Source of the DNA: Enoplolaimus lenunculus | Taxonomy: Eukaryota > Nematoda > Enoplea > Enoplida > Thoracostomopsidae | NCBI GenBank assembly: GCA_030248215.1 | Contig: JASANG010002299.1 | Location: 1 to 64,000, forward strand | Reading direction: 5' to 3' | DNA: 64,000 nt | Part shown: piece by piece, positions 1-11,947 of the stretch | Layout: each line of letters begins with the position of its first letter | Position numbering within the stretch: the first letter of the stretch is position 1 | Notes under the pieces: generated by a model | Database searches by the model: none | Told to the model about the DNA's origin: nothing | Seen by the model: the letters and a program-made list of their open reading frames with translations, nothing else | Made by a program: the position numbers and the translations under genes

Positions 1-3000
1 TATTGCATCATGGAGAGTACTATTACACAGAAATATGGCCACTTCCGGTCTTTGCTGTCCAGTAACTCGCTAAAACGTGTCTATGCTTTGAAATTCTCAA
101 TTTTGGGAGACACATTTGGGGATATTATATTTGTGGTTGTAAACAACCATCCAGCCTTTGATATTTTTTGCTGAAATTCGGGCACGCTGAGTACGTTTAA
201 TTCTGTTTTTCATTTGTTTTTGATAACAATCCGATGTTATGGCTCAAAATGTTCTTCGGTATATATTTTGAAATTTTTAACAGTCAATTTTAGAACACCG
301 AATTTTTATTTGGTAATGTTAGAATAAAATTTTGAGTTAGGTAAGAACTATTGCATCACGGAGAGCACTATTACAAAGAAATATTGCCACTTCCGGTCTT
401 TGCTGCTCAGTAACTCACAAAAACGTGTCTACGTTTTGAAATTCTCAATTTTGGGAGACACATTTGGGGATATTTTATTTGACATTGTAAACAACCATCC
501 AGTCTTTGATATTTTTTGCTCAAATTCGTTCTCGCTGAGTACGTTTTATCCTGTTTTTCATTTGTTTTTGATAACAATACGATGTTATGGCTCAAAATGT
601 TCTTCAGTATATATTTTGAAACTTTTAACAGCCAATTTTAGAACACCGAATTTTTATTTGGTAATGTTAGAATAAAATTTGGAGTTAAGTAAGAACTATT
701 GCATCACGAAGAGTACTATTACAAAGGAATGTTGCCACTTCCGGTCTTTGCTGCTCAGTAACTCACAAAAACGTGTCTACGTTTTGAAATTCTCAATTTT
801 GGGAGACACATTTGGGGATATTTTATTTGACATTGTAAACAACCATCCAGTCTTTGATATTTTTTGCTCAAATTCGGGCACGCTGAGCACGTTTAATTCT
901 GTTTTTCATTTGTTTTTGATAACAATACAATGTTATGGCTCAAAATGTTCTTCAGTATATATTTTGAAACTTTTAACAGCCAATTTTAGAACATCGAATT
1001 TTTATTTGGTAATGTTAGAGTAAAATTCAGAGCTAGGTAAGAACTATTGCATCATGGAGAGTACTATTACACAGAAATATGGCCACTTCAGGTCTTTGCT
1101 GTCCAGTAACTCGCTAAAACATGTCTACGTTTTGAAATTCTGAATTTTGGGAGACATATTTGGGGATATTATATTTGTGGTTGTAAACAACCATCCAGTC
1201 TTTGATATTTTTTGCTGAAATTCGGGCACGCTGAGTACGTTTAATTCTGTTTTTCATTTGTTTTTGATAACAATCCGATGTTATGGCTCAAAATGTTCTT
1301 CGGTGTATATTTTGAAATTTTTAACAGTCAATTTTAGAACACCGAATTTTTATTTGGTAATGTTAGAATAAAATTTTGAGTTAGGTAAGAACTATTGCAT
1401 CACGGAGAGCACTATTACAAAGAAATATTGCCACTTCCGGTCTTTGCTGCTCAGTAACTCTCAAAGACGTGTCTACGTTTTGAAATTCGCAATTTTGTGA
1501 GACACATTTGGGGATATTTTATTTGACATTGTAAACAACCACCCAGTCTTTGATATTTATTGCTCAAATTCGTTCACGCTGAGTACGTTTTATTCTGATT
1601 TTCATTTGTTTTTGATAACAATACGATGTTATGGCTCAAAATGTTCTTCAGCATATATTTTGAAACTTTTAACAGCCAATTTTAGAACACCGAATTTTTA
1701 TTTGGTAATGTTAGAGTAAAATTGAGAGCTAGGTAAGAACTATTGCATTATGGAGAGTACTATTACACAGAAATATGGCCACTTCCGGTCTTTGCTGTCC
1801 AGTAACTCGCTAAAATGTGTCTATGCTTTGAAATTCTCAATTTTGGGAGACACATTTGGGGATATAAATATTTCTGGTTGTAAACAACATCAAGTCTTTA
1901 ATATTTTTTGCTCAAATTCGGGCACGCTGAGTACGTTTTATTATGTTTTTCATTTGTTTTTGATAACAATACAATGTTATGGCTCAAAATGTTCTTCAGT
2001 ATATATTTTGAAACTTTTAACAGCCAATTTTAGAACATCGAATTTTTATTTGGTAATTTTAGAGTAAAATTCAGAGCTAGGTAAGAACTATTGCATCATG
2101 GAGAGTACTATTACACAGAAATATGGCCACTTCAGGTCTTTGCTGTCCAGTAACTCGCTAAAACATGTCTACGTTTTGAAATTCTGAATTTTGGGAGACA
2201 CATTTGGGGATATTATATTTGTGGTTGTAAACAACCATCCAGCCTTTGATATTTTTTGCTGAAATTCGGGCACGCTGAGTACGTTTAATTCTGTTTTTCA
2301 TTTGTTTTTGATAACAATCCGATGTTATGGCTCAAAATGTTCTTCGGTATATATTTTGAAATTTTTAACAGTCAATTTTAGAACACCGAATTTTTATTTG
2401 GTAATGTTAGAATAAAATTTTGAGTTAGGTAAGAACTATTGCATCACGGAGAGCACTATTACAAAGAAATATTGCCACTTCCGGTCTTTGCTGCTCAGTA
2501 ACTCACAAAAACGTGTCTACGTTTTGAAATTCTCAATTTTGGGAGACACATTTGGGGATATTTTATTTGACATTGTAAACAACCATCCAGTCTTTGATAT
2601 TTTTTGCTCAAATTCGTTCTCGCTGAGTACGTTTTATCCTGTTTTTCATTTGTTTTTGATAACAATACGATGTTATGGCTCAAAATGTTCTTCAGTATAT
2701 ATTTTGAAACTTTTAACAGCCAATTTTAGAACACCGAATTTTTATTTGGTAATGTTAGAATAAAATTTGGAGTTAAGTAAGAACTATTGCATCACGAAGA
2801 GTACTATTACAAAGGAATGTTGCCACTTCCGGTCTTTGCTGCTCAGTAACTCACAAAAACGTGTCTACGTTTTGAAATTCTCAATTTTGGGAGACACATT
2901 TGGGGATATTTTATTTGACATTGTAAACAACCATCCAGTCTTTGATATTTTTTGCTCAAATTCGGGCACGCTGAGCACGTTTAATTCTGTTTTTCATTTG

Positions 3001-6000
3001 TTTTTGATAACAATACAACGTTATGGCTCAAAATGTTCTTCAGTATATATTTTGAAACTTTTAACAGCCAATTTTAGAACATCGAATTTTTATTTGGTAA
3101 TGTTAGAGTAAAATTCAGAGCTAGGTAAGAACTATTGCATCATGGAGAGTACTATTACACAGAAATATGGCCACTTCAGGTCTTTGCTATCCAGTAACTC
3201 GCTAAAACATGTCTACGTTTTGAAATTCTGAATTTTGGGAGACACATTTGGGGATATTTTATTTGTGGTTGTAAACAACCATCCAGTCTTTGATATTTTT
3301 TGCTGAAATTCGGGCACGCTGAGTACGTTTAATTCTGTTTTTCATTTGTTTTTGATAACAATCCGATGTTATGGCTCAAAATGTTCTTCGGTATGTATTT
3401 TGAAATTTTTAACAGTCAATTTTAGAACACCGAATTTTTATTTGGTAATGTTAGAATAAAATTTTGAGTTAGGTAAGAACTATTGCATCACGGAGAGCAC
3501 TATTACAAAGAAATATTGCCACTTCCGGTCTTTGCTGCTCAGTAACTCTCAAAGACGTGTCTACGTTTTGAAATTCGCAATTTTGAGAGACACATTTGGG
3601 GATATTTTATTTGACATTGTAAACAACCACCCAGTCTTTGATATTTATTGCTCAAATTCGTTCACGCTGAGTACGTTTTATTCTGTTTTTCATTAGTTTT
3701 TGATAACAATACGATGTTATGGCTCAAAATGTTCTTCAGCATATATTTTGAAACTTTTAACAGCCAATGTTAGAACACCGAATTTTTATTTGGTAATGTT
3801 AGAATAAAATTTGGAGTTAAGTAAGAACTATTGCATCACGAAGAGTACTATTACAAAGGAATATTGCCACTTCCGGTCTTTGCTGCTCAGTAACTCACAA
3901 AAACGTGTCTACGTTTTGAAATTCTCAATTTTGGGAGACACATTTGGGGATATTTTATTTGACATTGTAAACAACCATCCAGTCTTTGATATTTTTTGCT
4001 CAAATTCGTTCTCGCTGAGTACGTTTTATTCTGTTTTTCAATTGTTTTTGATAACAATACAATGTTATGGCTCAAAATGTTCTTCAGTATATATTTTGAA
4101 ACTTTTAACAGCCAATTTTAGAACATCGAATTTTTATTTGGTAATTTTAGAGTAAAATTCAGAGCTAGGTAAGAACTATTGCATCATGGATAGTACTATT
4201 ACACAGAAATATGGCCACTTCAGGTCTTTGCTGTCCAGTAACTCGCTAAAACATGTCTACGTTTTGAAATTCTGAATTTTGGGAGACACATTTGGGGATA
4301 TTATATTTGTGGTTGTAAACAACCATCCAGTCTTTGATATTTTTTGCTGAAATTCGGGCACGCTGAGTACGTTTAATTCTGTTTTTCATTTGTTTTTGAT
4401 AACAATCCGATGTTATGGCTCAAAATGTTCTTCGGTATATATTTTGAAATTTTTAACAGTCAATTTTAGAACACCGAATTTTTATTTGGTAATGTTAGAA
4501 TAAAATTTTGAGTTAGGTAAGAACTATTGCATCACGGAGAGCACTATTACAAAGAAATATTGCCACTTCCGGTCTTTGCTGCTCAGTAACTCACAAAAAC
4601 GTGTCTACGTTTTGAAATTCTCAATTTTGGGAGACACATTTGGGGATATTTTATTTGACATTGTAAACAACCATCCAGTCTTTGATATTTTTTGCTCAAA
4701 TTCGTTCTCGTTGAGTACGTTTTATCCTGTTTTTCATTTGTTTTTGATAACAATACGATGTTATGGCTCAAAATGTTCTTCAGTATATATTTTGAAACTT
4801 TTAACAGCCAATTTTAGAACACCGAATTTTTATTTGGTAATGTTAGAATAAAACTTGGAGTTAAGTAAGAACTATTGCATCATGGATAGTACTATTACAC
4901 AGAAATATGGCCACTTCAGGTCTTTGCTGCCCAGTAACTCGCTAAAACATGTCTACGTTTTGAAATTCTGAATTTTGGGAGACACATTTGGGGATATTAT
5001 ATTTGTGGTTGTAAACAACCATCCAGTCTTTGATATTTTTTGCTGAAATTCGGGCACGCTGAGTACGTTTAATTCTGTTTTTCATTTGTTTTTGATAACA
5101 ATCCGATGTTATGGCTCAAAATGTTCTTCGGTATATATTTTGAAATTTTTAACAGTCAATTTTAGAACACCGAATTTTTATTTGGTAATGTTAGAATAAA
5201 ATTTTGAGTTAGGTAAGAACTATTGCATCACGGAGAGCACTATTACAAAGAAATATTGCCACTTCCGGTCTTTGCTGCTCAGTAACTCACAAAAACGTGT
5301 CTACGTTTTGAAATTCTCAATTTTGGGAGACACATTTGGGGATATTTTATTTGACATTGTAAACAACCATCCAGTCTTTGATATTTGTTTGCTCAAATTC
5401 GTTCTCGCTGAGTACGTTTTATTCTGTTTTTCATTTGTTTTTGATAACAATCCGATGTTATGGCTCAAAATGTTAGAGTGAAATTCAGAGCTAGGCAAGA
5501 ACTATTGCATCATGGAGAGTACTATTACACAGAAATATGGCCACTTCCGGTCTTTGCTGTCCAGTAACTCGCTAAAACGTGTCTATGTTTTGAAATTCTC
5601 AATTTTGGGAGACACATTTGGGGATATTATATTTGTGGTTGTAAACAGCAATCCAGTCTTTGATATTTTTTTGCTCAAATTCGGGCACGCTGAGTACGTT
5701 TAATTCTGTTTTTCATTTGTTTTTGATAACAATACCATGTTATGGCTCACAACGTTCTTCGGTATATATTTTGAAATTTTTAACAACTAATTTTAGAACA
5801 TCGGATTTTTATTTGGTAATGTTAGAATAAAATTTTGAGTTAGATAAGAACGATTGCATCACGAAGAGTACTATTACAAAGAAATATTGCCACTTCAGGT
5901 CTTTGCTATCCAGTAACTCGCTAAAACGTGTCTATGTTTTGAAATTCTCAATTTTGGGAGACAGATTTGAGGATATTTTATTTGTGGTTGTAAACAGCAA

Positions 6001-6575
6001 TCCAGTCTTTGATATTTTTTTGCTCAAATTCGGACACGCTGAGTACGTTTAATTCTGTTTTTCATTTGTTTTTGATAACAATCCGATGTTATGGCTCAAA
6101 ATGTTCTTCGGTATATATTTTGAAACTTTTAACAGCCAATTTTAGAACATCGGATTTTGATTTGGTAATGTTAGAACAAAATTTTGAGTTAGGTAAGAAC
6201 TATTGCATCACGGAGACTACTATCACAAAGAAATATTGCCACTTCCGGTCTTTTCTGCTCAGTAACTCGCAAAAACGTGTCTACGTTTTGAAATTCTCAA
6301 TTTTGGGAGACACATTTGGGGATATTTTATTTGACATTGTAAACAACCATCCAGTCTTTGATATTCTTTGCTCAAATTCGTTCACGCTGAGTACGTTTTA
6401 TTCTGTTTTTCATATGTTTTTATAACAATACGATGTTATGGCTCAAAATGTTCTTCAGTATATATTTTGAAATTTTTAACAGCTAATTTTAGAACATCCA
6501 ATTTTTATTTGGTAATGTTAGAGTAAAATTCAGAGCTAGGTAAGAACTATTGCATCATGGAGAGCACTATTACAC
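1..6575. repeat. Satellite array, ~348-bp monomers in 6-mer higher-order units
   Basis: The phrase GTAAGAACTATTGCATCA recurs about every 348 bp, near 340, 690, 1038, 1386, 1735, 2083 and onward to 6540, giving about 19 monomers. Blocks repeat better at 2,088 bp (six monomers): the segment at 400 recurs almost unchanged at 2488 and 4576. From about 4860 the six-mer order breaks down and monomers diverge, for example one shortened near 5480 and single-base slips near 5390 and 5670. Short open frames run through the monomers on both strands but shift, stop and change as the monomers diverge, so I do not call them genes. The array starts before the window and ends abruptly at about 6575. Confidence 0.93.
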
Positions 6576-7140
6576 ACTCCAGTCGGAATTCTCGTCAGAA
6601 TCATCAACAGTTCAGTTGCAGTGTGCTTTAGTTATAGTGGCTTCAAAACGATGTGTACCTTTCAAAGCGACTGTAGGATTATCGTTAGATATAGATGGGT
6701 GCAACGAAATTAAAGTCGTAATTCTAGTCAAATGACAAACCGGTTATAATCAGTTCGGTTGCAGTGTGTTTTACCTATGGTGACTTAGACAATGTTGTGT
6801 ACTATTGCAAAGTGACCCTAGTACTGTCGTTATATATAGACGAAACTTAAACTGCAGCGGAATTTAAGTCGTAATTCTAGTCAAATGACACCGGTTATAA
6901 TTAGTTCAGTTGCAGTGTGTTTGGGTTATGGTGCTGACGTCAGCACGTTGTGTACCGCTGCAAAGTGACCCTACGAGTATCGTTATATATAATGGAACTT
7001 AAACTGCAACGGAATTCAAGTCGTAATTCTAGTCAAATCACAACCGGTTATAATATGTTTCACTTCAGTCTGAATTCTGGTCAAAATCATCAACCGTTCA
7101 GTTGCAACGTGTTTAGGTATGGAGATTGGAGCGTCACGAT
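6575..7140. repeat. Four tandem ~150-bp repeats upstream of the recombinase genes
   Basis: Units share AGTTCAGTTGCAGTGTG, a CGTTATATATA-like stretch and TCGTAATTCTAGTCAAAT, then CCGGTTATAAT. They begin near 6577, 6743, 6893 and 7050; the last is partial and resembles the first (both have an AATTCT..TCA.AATCATCAAC block). They are unrelated to the satellite on their left. Position just before an ORF pair suggests a promoter or recombinase-binding region of a mobile element; this is inference. Confidence 0.75.
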
Positions 7141-7281
7141 TATTTACCATTGCGCATTGAGCTACATATATATTTTTCAGCAACGTAATCTGCTATCATA
7201 TTCGATTATTTTGCTAATTTGCGCAATCTTGCTGTGTTTTCAATTGATACATTGTTTTCTCGTTTTGCACTCAGACTAACA

Positions 7282-7474
7282 GGTGGGTTCCGATGTAATT
7301 ACAATATTCAACCACTCCCTTTTCCTTATTCTGAAATGCGTTACTTTTACGGTAAATGCTAGTGTTATATGTATTGAGTACTGCGGGCGAAGTAATAGTT
7401 TCGTTACAAACTAACTTCAGTAAATTTAACCAATTTATCCTTTCTAACTATCAAACTCTTGAATTGTATTTCAG
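7282..7474 (+). other. Possible 5'-UTR intron of the recombinase transcript
   Basis: A donor-like ACAG/GTGGGT at 7282 and an acceptor-like TTGTATTTCAG ending at 7474, three bases before the ATG of the first ORF. The stretch between has no open frame of note. Splicing is inferred from these two signals only. Confidence 0.35.
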
Positions 7475-7476
7475 AA

Positions 7477-9120
7477 ATGGCAACCGAACAAACTAAGACC
7501 CAAACTGAACAAAATAAACACAATGCCGAAGTCACCCCTGACATTGTTTGCACAGTAGACATGGGTGAGGGTAACACCCCCGGCTCCACGCCCAACGAAC
7601 ACCCCCCACAGCACAAAAAGCAAAAAACCCCCAAAGGTCCCCAAACCCCAAAAAAAAAAAAAAAAAAAAAAACCCAAAAACCAAAAAAAGCGACCCAAAA
7701 AAAAAAAAAGCGCAAAAAAAAAAAAACAAGGCACAAAAAAAAACCACCCCCCCCCACCCCCCCCCCCCCCCCCCCCACACGCACTGCATCTGTCGTAAGC
7801 GTTAGCATGATGCAGGAAGTTGCCTGCGAATTTGATGACAGCGAAACTGCGCTCAGCGCAATAAAACAATTTGTCAACCGGTTAGGTTTGATGACTGACA
7901 GTGCTGCAACAGAACACCCAAAATCGTTTATATCAGGTCAAGTTTTGGGGGGTTCTACCGCAGATGCAGCGTTAGATGTGGAACAGGCTGCAGGCGGTGC
8001 GGTATCAGGCACCTACGCATCTAAAGTTTCGGCGCCTCCCACAGTGCAAGTAACTCAACCTTTGGTTATTCCGGTAACCTTTGGTGGAGGTCTAGGAAGC
8101 GGGCATGGCGTCGTCGTTACCCGCAAATCGTCGCGCAAAAGCGCGACAAAAGTAGTTCACACATATAACACTGTAGCAATTGCAAAGCAATTGCCTACTC
8201 ACACACAGCTTGCGCCCGCAAAACAGGCAAACGATGTCGCGGGAAATGACAGACCGGTACCCGACGAACTACAGGAACGGTCGGCTATTGACGAACCGAC
8301 AGAAAACATTTCGCCCCAGATTTCGGGCGATGACCTAGACAATTCCGCGGGAGATTACCAACCGACGAGTACCGACACAATACAACCGTGCCCAGTGCTC
8401 GACAAACTATCGGAACGCTCGACTGTTCACAGACAGACAAAACAGGCGTCACCGAGGATTTCGCCGGTGTTACAACAGCAGGGGCTCCAAGTATCTGCAA
8501 CAAAACGAACGGTCAACGATCGAAAAGCAAGCGACTCGGGGCCGAGTGAAAAACGAGAGCGAGTCGTTGACGATATTGGAGCCTGCGAAATGGGCGATCG
8601 TTTTGAAACGCCGACCAACACTATCTGCGGCTCTAAAAAGACCCGTGGTAAGCACTTAAAAAAGACGCCATTGCGACGGGAACTGTTACAAAAATCTTTC
8701 TCCGACACTAATATAACAGAAACACTACCCAAACAGAGCATAATACCAACAAAACCATATTCAAAAACATTGAAAGAACCAAGTCTCGCTGACCTTAGTG
8801 TTCAGCGTGTTGATCTAAGTAATATTACAGAAGAGCCTTCGGACATTTCGACTGCTCATTTAGATGAAACTCTGGCTTCCCAAAAATCGCAAGAAAAGCA
8901 CGCCAGATTTAAACACACATTAAAATCGACTAGTTCAAGTGAGCGCACACATCCAGAGCGCAGCGAAATAGGTTCAGACAGCTCATACACAAGCATAGAA
9001 CACGACTCACATAGTGAAATATCTTCGCCAGAAAGCAGTTGTGACTCAGACTCAGGTCACTCTGTTTTTGAAGGCGAAATATCTCCAGTAAAACAAAAAA
9101 GAGAACACATTCAAAGGTAG
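7477..9120 (+). CDS. Disordered charged ORF preceding the tyrosine recombinase
   Basis: An open frame of 547 codons from the ATG at 7477, which sits directly after a splice-acceptor-like sequence. I do not recognise the product. Residues about 30-105 are Pro/Lys/Thr-rich low complexity made from long A and C runs; the rest is rich in Ser, Thr, Glu, Asp and Lys with few hydrophobic stretches, and no domain is visible. The Ser-rich acidic C-terminus ends at a TAG at 9118. The recombinase frame lies in the -1 frame and is already open from about 9072, so the two frames overlap by about 49 nt. It could be a DNA-binding or accessory protein of the same element, or the N-terminal part of one product joined by frameshifting or splicing. 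Confidence 0.6.
   Translation: MATEQTKTQTEQNKHNAEVTPDIVCTVDMGEGNTPGSTPNEHPPQHKKQKTPKGPQTPKKKKKKKTQKPKKATQKKKKRKKKKTRHKKKPPPPTPPPPPPTRTASVVSVSMMQEVACEFDDSETALSAIKQFVNRLGLMTDSAATEHPKSFISGQVLGGSTADAALDVEQAAGGAVSGTYASKVSAPPTVQVTQPLVIPVTFGGGLGSGHGVVVTRKSSRKSATKVVHTYNTVAIAKQLPTHTQLAPAKQANDVAGNDRPVPDELQERSAIDEPTENISPQISGDDLDNSAGDYQPTSTDTIQPCPVLDKLSERSTVHRQTKQASPRISPVLQQQGLQVSATKRTVNDRKASDSGPSEKRERVVDDIGACEMGDRFETPTNTICGSKKTRGKHLKKTPLRRELLQKSFSDTNITETLPKQSIIPTKPYSKTLKEPSLADLSVQRVDLSNITEEPSDISTAHLDETLASQKSQEKHARFKHTLKSTSSSERTHPERSEIGSDSSYTSIEHDSHSEISSPESSCDSDSGHSVFEGEISPVKQKREHIQR
7630..7786. repeat. Poly-A and poly-C homopolymer tracts
   Basis: A run of about 20 A near 7650, several A-rich runs to about 7743 and a C-rich run at 7744-7776, all inside the preceding ORF. 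Such runs are prone to sequencing and assembly error, so the frame across this stretch is less certain than elsewhere. Confidence 0.85.
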
Positions 9121-9122
9121 GA

Positions 9123-11282
9123 GTGCACAGTAAACATAGTTTAGACACATTGCCGAGTGAACGGGAGAGTTTACTCTTAGAATACGAAGAAAAACTTGCT
9201 GAATTGCGAATACCAGAAAATCCCACTTCTGGTGATGTCGTAATTCACAAGTTTATGAAAATTCCAAAGCAGGTCGTCTACGAAAATCCAAAATACTCGG
9301 AAACGACCTGGGTAAAATACCATATGCAAAAATGCACAAGATACATAAGATATGACCCGGAATTCAATCCAGAACTCAACAGATATGCCAACGAATACGC
9401 TAGCTCGTTTTCGGCTGAGCAAGGCAAACAAAAGGTTAGGGACGTAGGGCGATTGTTTGCAATGGCTGAGCTTTTACGTTTTCATGAAACTAACGAGCCG
9501 CCTCGCCAATTAAGTTTGGCCACTATTACTACTCAGAAAAAGTACCTGAGTAGTGTCTTGCGTATGCTTAAGTACACATCTGGTTCCAATATCACAGGGA
9601 TGGCCGAGCGAGCTAGAGAATTTGTTGAGCAGATCGCTACATATGACACAGTAGGAGACATGCAAGGCGCTTTGCAGGAAATCTTGCACGTACTGAAAAA
9701 TGCCAAAAGAGATGGAGTGCGCAAGTCAGGTAAAGAAAAACGTGAAAAAACAAGAGAATTACGTGCAAAAATGGATCCCAAAGGAGTACTCAGATTAATA
9801 CCAGAAACCATGCAAAGCGAAAAAGTTAGAACAGATTTAGAATATTGTTGCAACATAAACTTTGAAACAGCGACCCCCACTGTGCGAAAAAAATGCCTTT
9901 TAATCTTAAACAATTATTTTGCAGCACTATTGATAGGATTAAACATTCAAAGAAAATGTGTTCCTGAACGCACTCGTGTAACAGAAGTTGAAACAATGTT
10001 AAAACAGGAACCCAGAGTAGATTCTGAAGGTAAGAAACGTTGGGAGCTTGTAGTGGCTGACCATATAACAGGCGATGTAGGGCCATGTGTGCTTTCCTTT
10101 TTTGAAAGCGAAATAAAATTAATACAAACTTACATGAAGCTAAGAAATACAATAAAATTTAACAAAAACGCAGATAATTCCAAGTTTTTCGTTTCAACGC
10201 AAGGCACCACGGGATTCAATTTCGCAAATCCATTTGCTAGCTTCCAAAAAACATATTTAACACAGCAGTATATACAGTCCGAAACCGGTTTCCTCAGTTT
10301 ATCTTGCAATAAAATGAGACACGCAATTGCAACACTAAATGTACAGTCAAACAAAAAAGACCCCAGGATAGCCGGCTATTCAGCGCACAGCTTGAAAACC
10401 CATGAATCTGTATATGCAACCGGAACTGACTCGATAACAGCTCGTGACGCGCTGATTGCCATACAAAACGCAGCAGCGATGGACAGAAATTCTTTGTGGC
10501 TTGATTATCAGCCAGGTATCGGTGAAGTCGAGCATGCCGGCGAAATTTCTGTCACTGCTAGGCCAAACAATGTGGAGCCTATTGCATTTGAACCTGTAGA
10601 TTCACAAGCAGGTGCAGTTTCAGATTTAGGACATGAATCTAGTTCAGATAATAGCGAGCAAGTCGTTGTAGAACAGAATTCCAGCGTGCAACCTGCTTTG
10701 CCAGTTTCTACCGGCTGTGTCTTTCAAGTAACAGACGCTTATCAAGCACCTCCTACTGTCGCACAAGTGATAGAGGCTTACCCACATGTGAAAAACTATG
10801 CCTCTAAAACTGACAAAGATCGGTTTATAAAAACAATACGGGATAAATTTCGATCAAAACTTCACAAATTTCGAGTGGAATATTTCTCAGACATATATCA
10901 GTTCCATTTTAATGAACACATACAGTGCTATGATGTAGAGACATCGATTGCTAGGGTAGACATCATAGTTCAAAAACACCTCGATGAATTAAAACACAGC
11001 TACAAACGCATATTAGTTAAAGACGTACGTAAGAACCTAGACATACCGTCGCACATACATAAAACTACGACAACTTTTATAGGTACTTCGCACACTGTAT
11101 ATGCTACATCATCAAACACATCATCAGACACTGAATCAAACAAGCAACTGTCTGAATGTGGCCCAAAACGAAGCGCAAGGCTTCAAGCAGAAAAATTATG
11201 TAACCGACTATCTGAGCCCACTCTATCAGATAGAGCTAAAGAAGTGTATGGTCACATTTTTGCACAGGACTGGCCCGCATAA
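9123..11282 (+). CDS. Tyrosine recombinase, Crypton-like
   Basis: An uninterrupted frame of 719 codons whose C-terminal core fits a eukaryotic tyrosine recombinase, the enzyme that moves Crypton-type DNA elements through a covalent 3'-phosphotyrosine link. Candidate catalytic residues are Arg277 in the LNIQRK block, Arg399-His400 in NKMRHAIATL, His422/His427 in YSAHSLKTHES and nucleophile Tyr431, four residues after His427. An N-terminal helical region (about 85-215) would match the core-binding domain. The tail beyond residue 450 is Ser/Glu-rich with a basic patch (KRSARLQ) near the end. The first usable codon in this frame is GTG, so the true start may lie upstream through the overlap with the previous ORF. 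DIRS and Ngaro retroelements also use such recombinases, but no reverse transcriptase lies nearby. The intact length suggests a young or still selected gene. Confidence 0.82.
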   Translation: MHSKHSLDTLPSERESLLLEYEEKLAELRIPENPTSGDVVIHKFMKIPKQVVYENPKYSETTWVKYHMQKCTRYIRYDPEFNPELNRYANEYASSFSAEQGKQKVRDVGRLFAMAELLRFHETNEPPRQLSLATITTQKKYLSSVLRMLKYTSGSNITGMAERAREFVEQIATYDTVGDMQGALQEILHVLKNAKRDGVRKSGKEKREKTRELRAKMDPKGVLRLIPETMQSEKVRTDLEYCCNINFETATPTVRKKCLLILNNYFAALLIGLNIQRKCVPERTRVTEVETMLKQEPRVDSEGKKRWELVVADHITGDVGPCVLSFFESEIKLIQTYMKLRNTIKFNKNADNSKFFVSTQGTTGFNFANPFASFQKTYLTQQYIQSETGFLSLSCNKMRHAIATLNVQSNKKDPRIAGYSAHSLKTHESVYATGTDSITARDALIAIQNAAAMDRNSLWLDYQPGIGEVEHAGEISVTARPNNVEPIAFEPVDSQAGAVSDLGHESSSDNSEQVVVEQNSSVQPALPVSTGCVFQVTDAYQAPPTVAQVIEAYPHVKNYASKTDKDRFIKTIRDKFRSKLHKFRVEYFSDIYQFHFNEHIQCYDVETSIARVDIIVQKHLDELKHSYKRILVKDVRKNLDIPSHIHKTTTTFIGTSHTVYATSSNTSSDTESNKQLSECGPKRSARLQAEKLCNRLSEPTLSDRAKEVYGHIFAQDWPA

Positions 11283-11947
11283 CATGATGTTATGCCGAAA
11301 AAGTAAAATTCTTGCTGTAAAATTGGCTTATTTTTAAACCAAGTTTTAATCCAAGAATAGAAAACGAAACAAATCACACTATAGATTCGTCGTGAAATTT
11401 AATGGCTACCGTTTACAGTTCTCACAGAGCCAGAAAATGAGACGTGCAATTATGGTTGTATCATAGATCAGGACAAATAATTAGGCTGTTAACTCTTGCC
11501 ACTCAATGTTCAGCGCAAATCTTGCGGTTACTCTTTGTTATTCATTATAAATAAAGCTTTTGTCTTATTATGGATGGCGCACTTGCTATTTTTGCCTTAA
11601 CATGTGGCTTTTTCCGTTAAAATTAACTTTAAATTTATGCGTGGAGAAGTGGGATCGTCGCTCCTTAAATGCCTCTGGTGCCATTTTTGATAACTTTTTA
11701 AAATAATGCATCGGCACAGTATCTTCGAAGTAATTATGTGAATACTTTGCAGATACAGAGGAAACTCCCGCATAGCCACATGAATAGGTGCGGCGAGATA
11801 CATTCCAGCTCTGGTGTATCGTCACAATCCCAGCCAGTGCTACACTCTTCAAATTGACATATTTACTATACTTCAAGTTTTCTTAATGAAATATCAAAAA
11901 TAGAATTTTTCATTATAGATAAGTAAATATATACTATATACATAGTA
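11283..11947. other. Gap between recombinase and SGNH exon
   Basis: Apart from the AATAAA, I see no supported gene. The minus strand has an open stretch of 96 codons (11586-11876) and other overlapping short frames; none shows a recognisable domain. AT-rich sequence precedes the next ATG. Confidence 0.4.
11550..11555 (+). terminator. Polyadenylation signal candidate
   Basis: AATAAA lies 268 nt after the recombinase stop, followed by a T-rich stretch (AGCTTTTGTCTTATT). It is a plausible 3' end for the recombinase transcript. Confidence 0.45.

Noticed and set aside
400-6425. Repeated 60-140 codon frames in the satellite (products with LLSNSQKRVYVLKFSILG)
   Set aside because: They follow the 348-bp monomer, occur on both strands and break as monomers diverge; no sign of selection on the protein.
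7404-7877. Gly/Phe-rich minus-strand frames opposite the Lys/Pro-rich ORF
   Set aside because: Shadows of poly-A and poly-C runs on the other strand.
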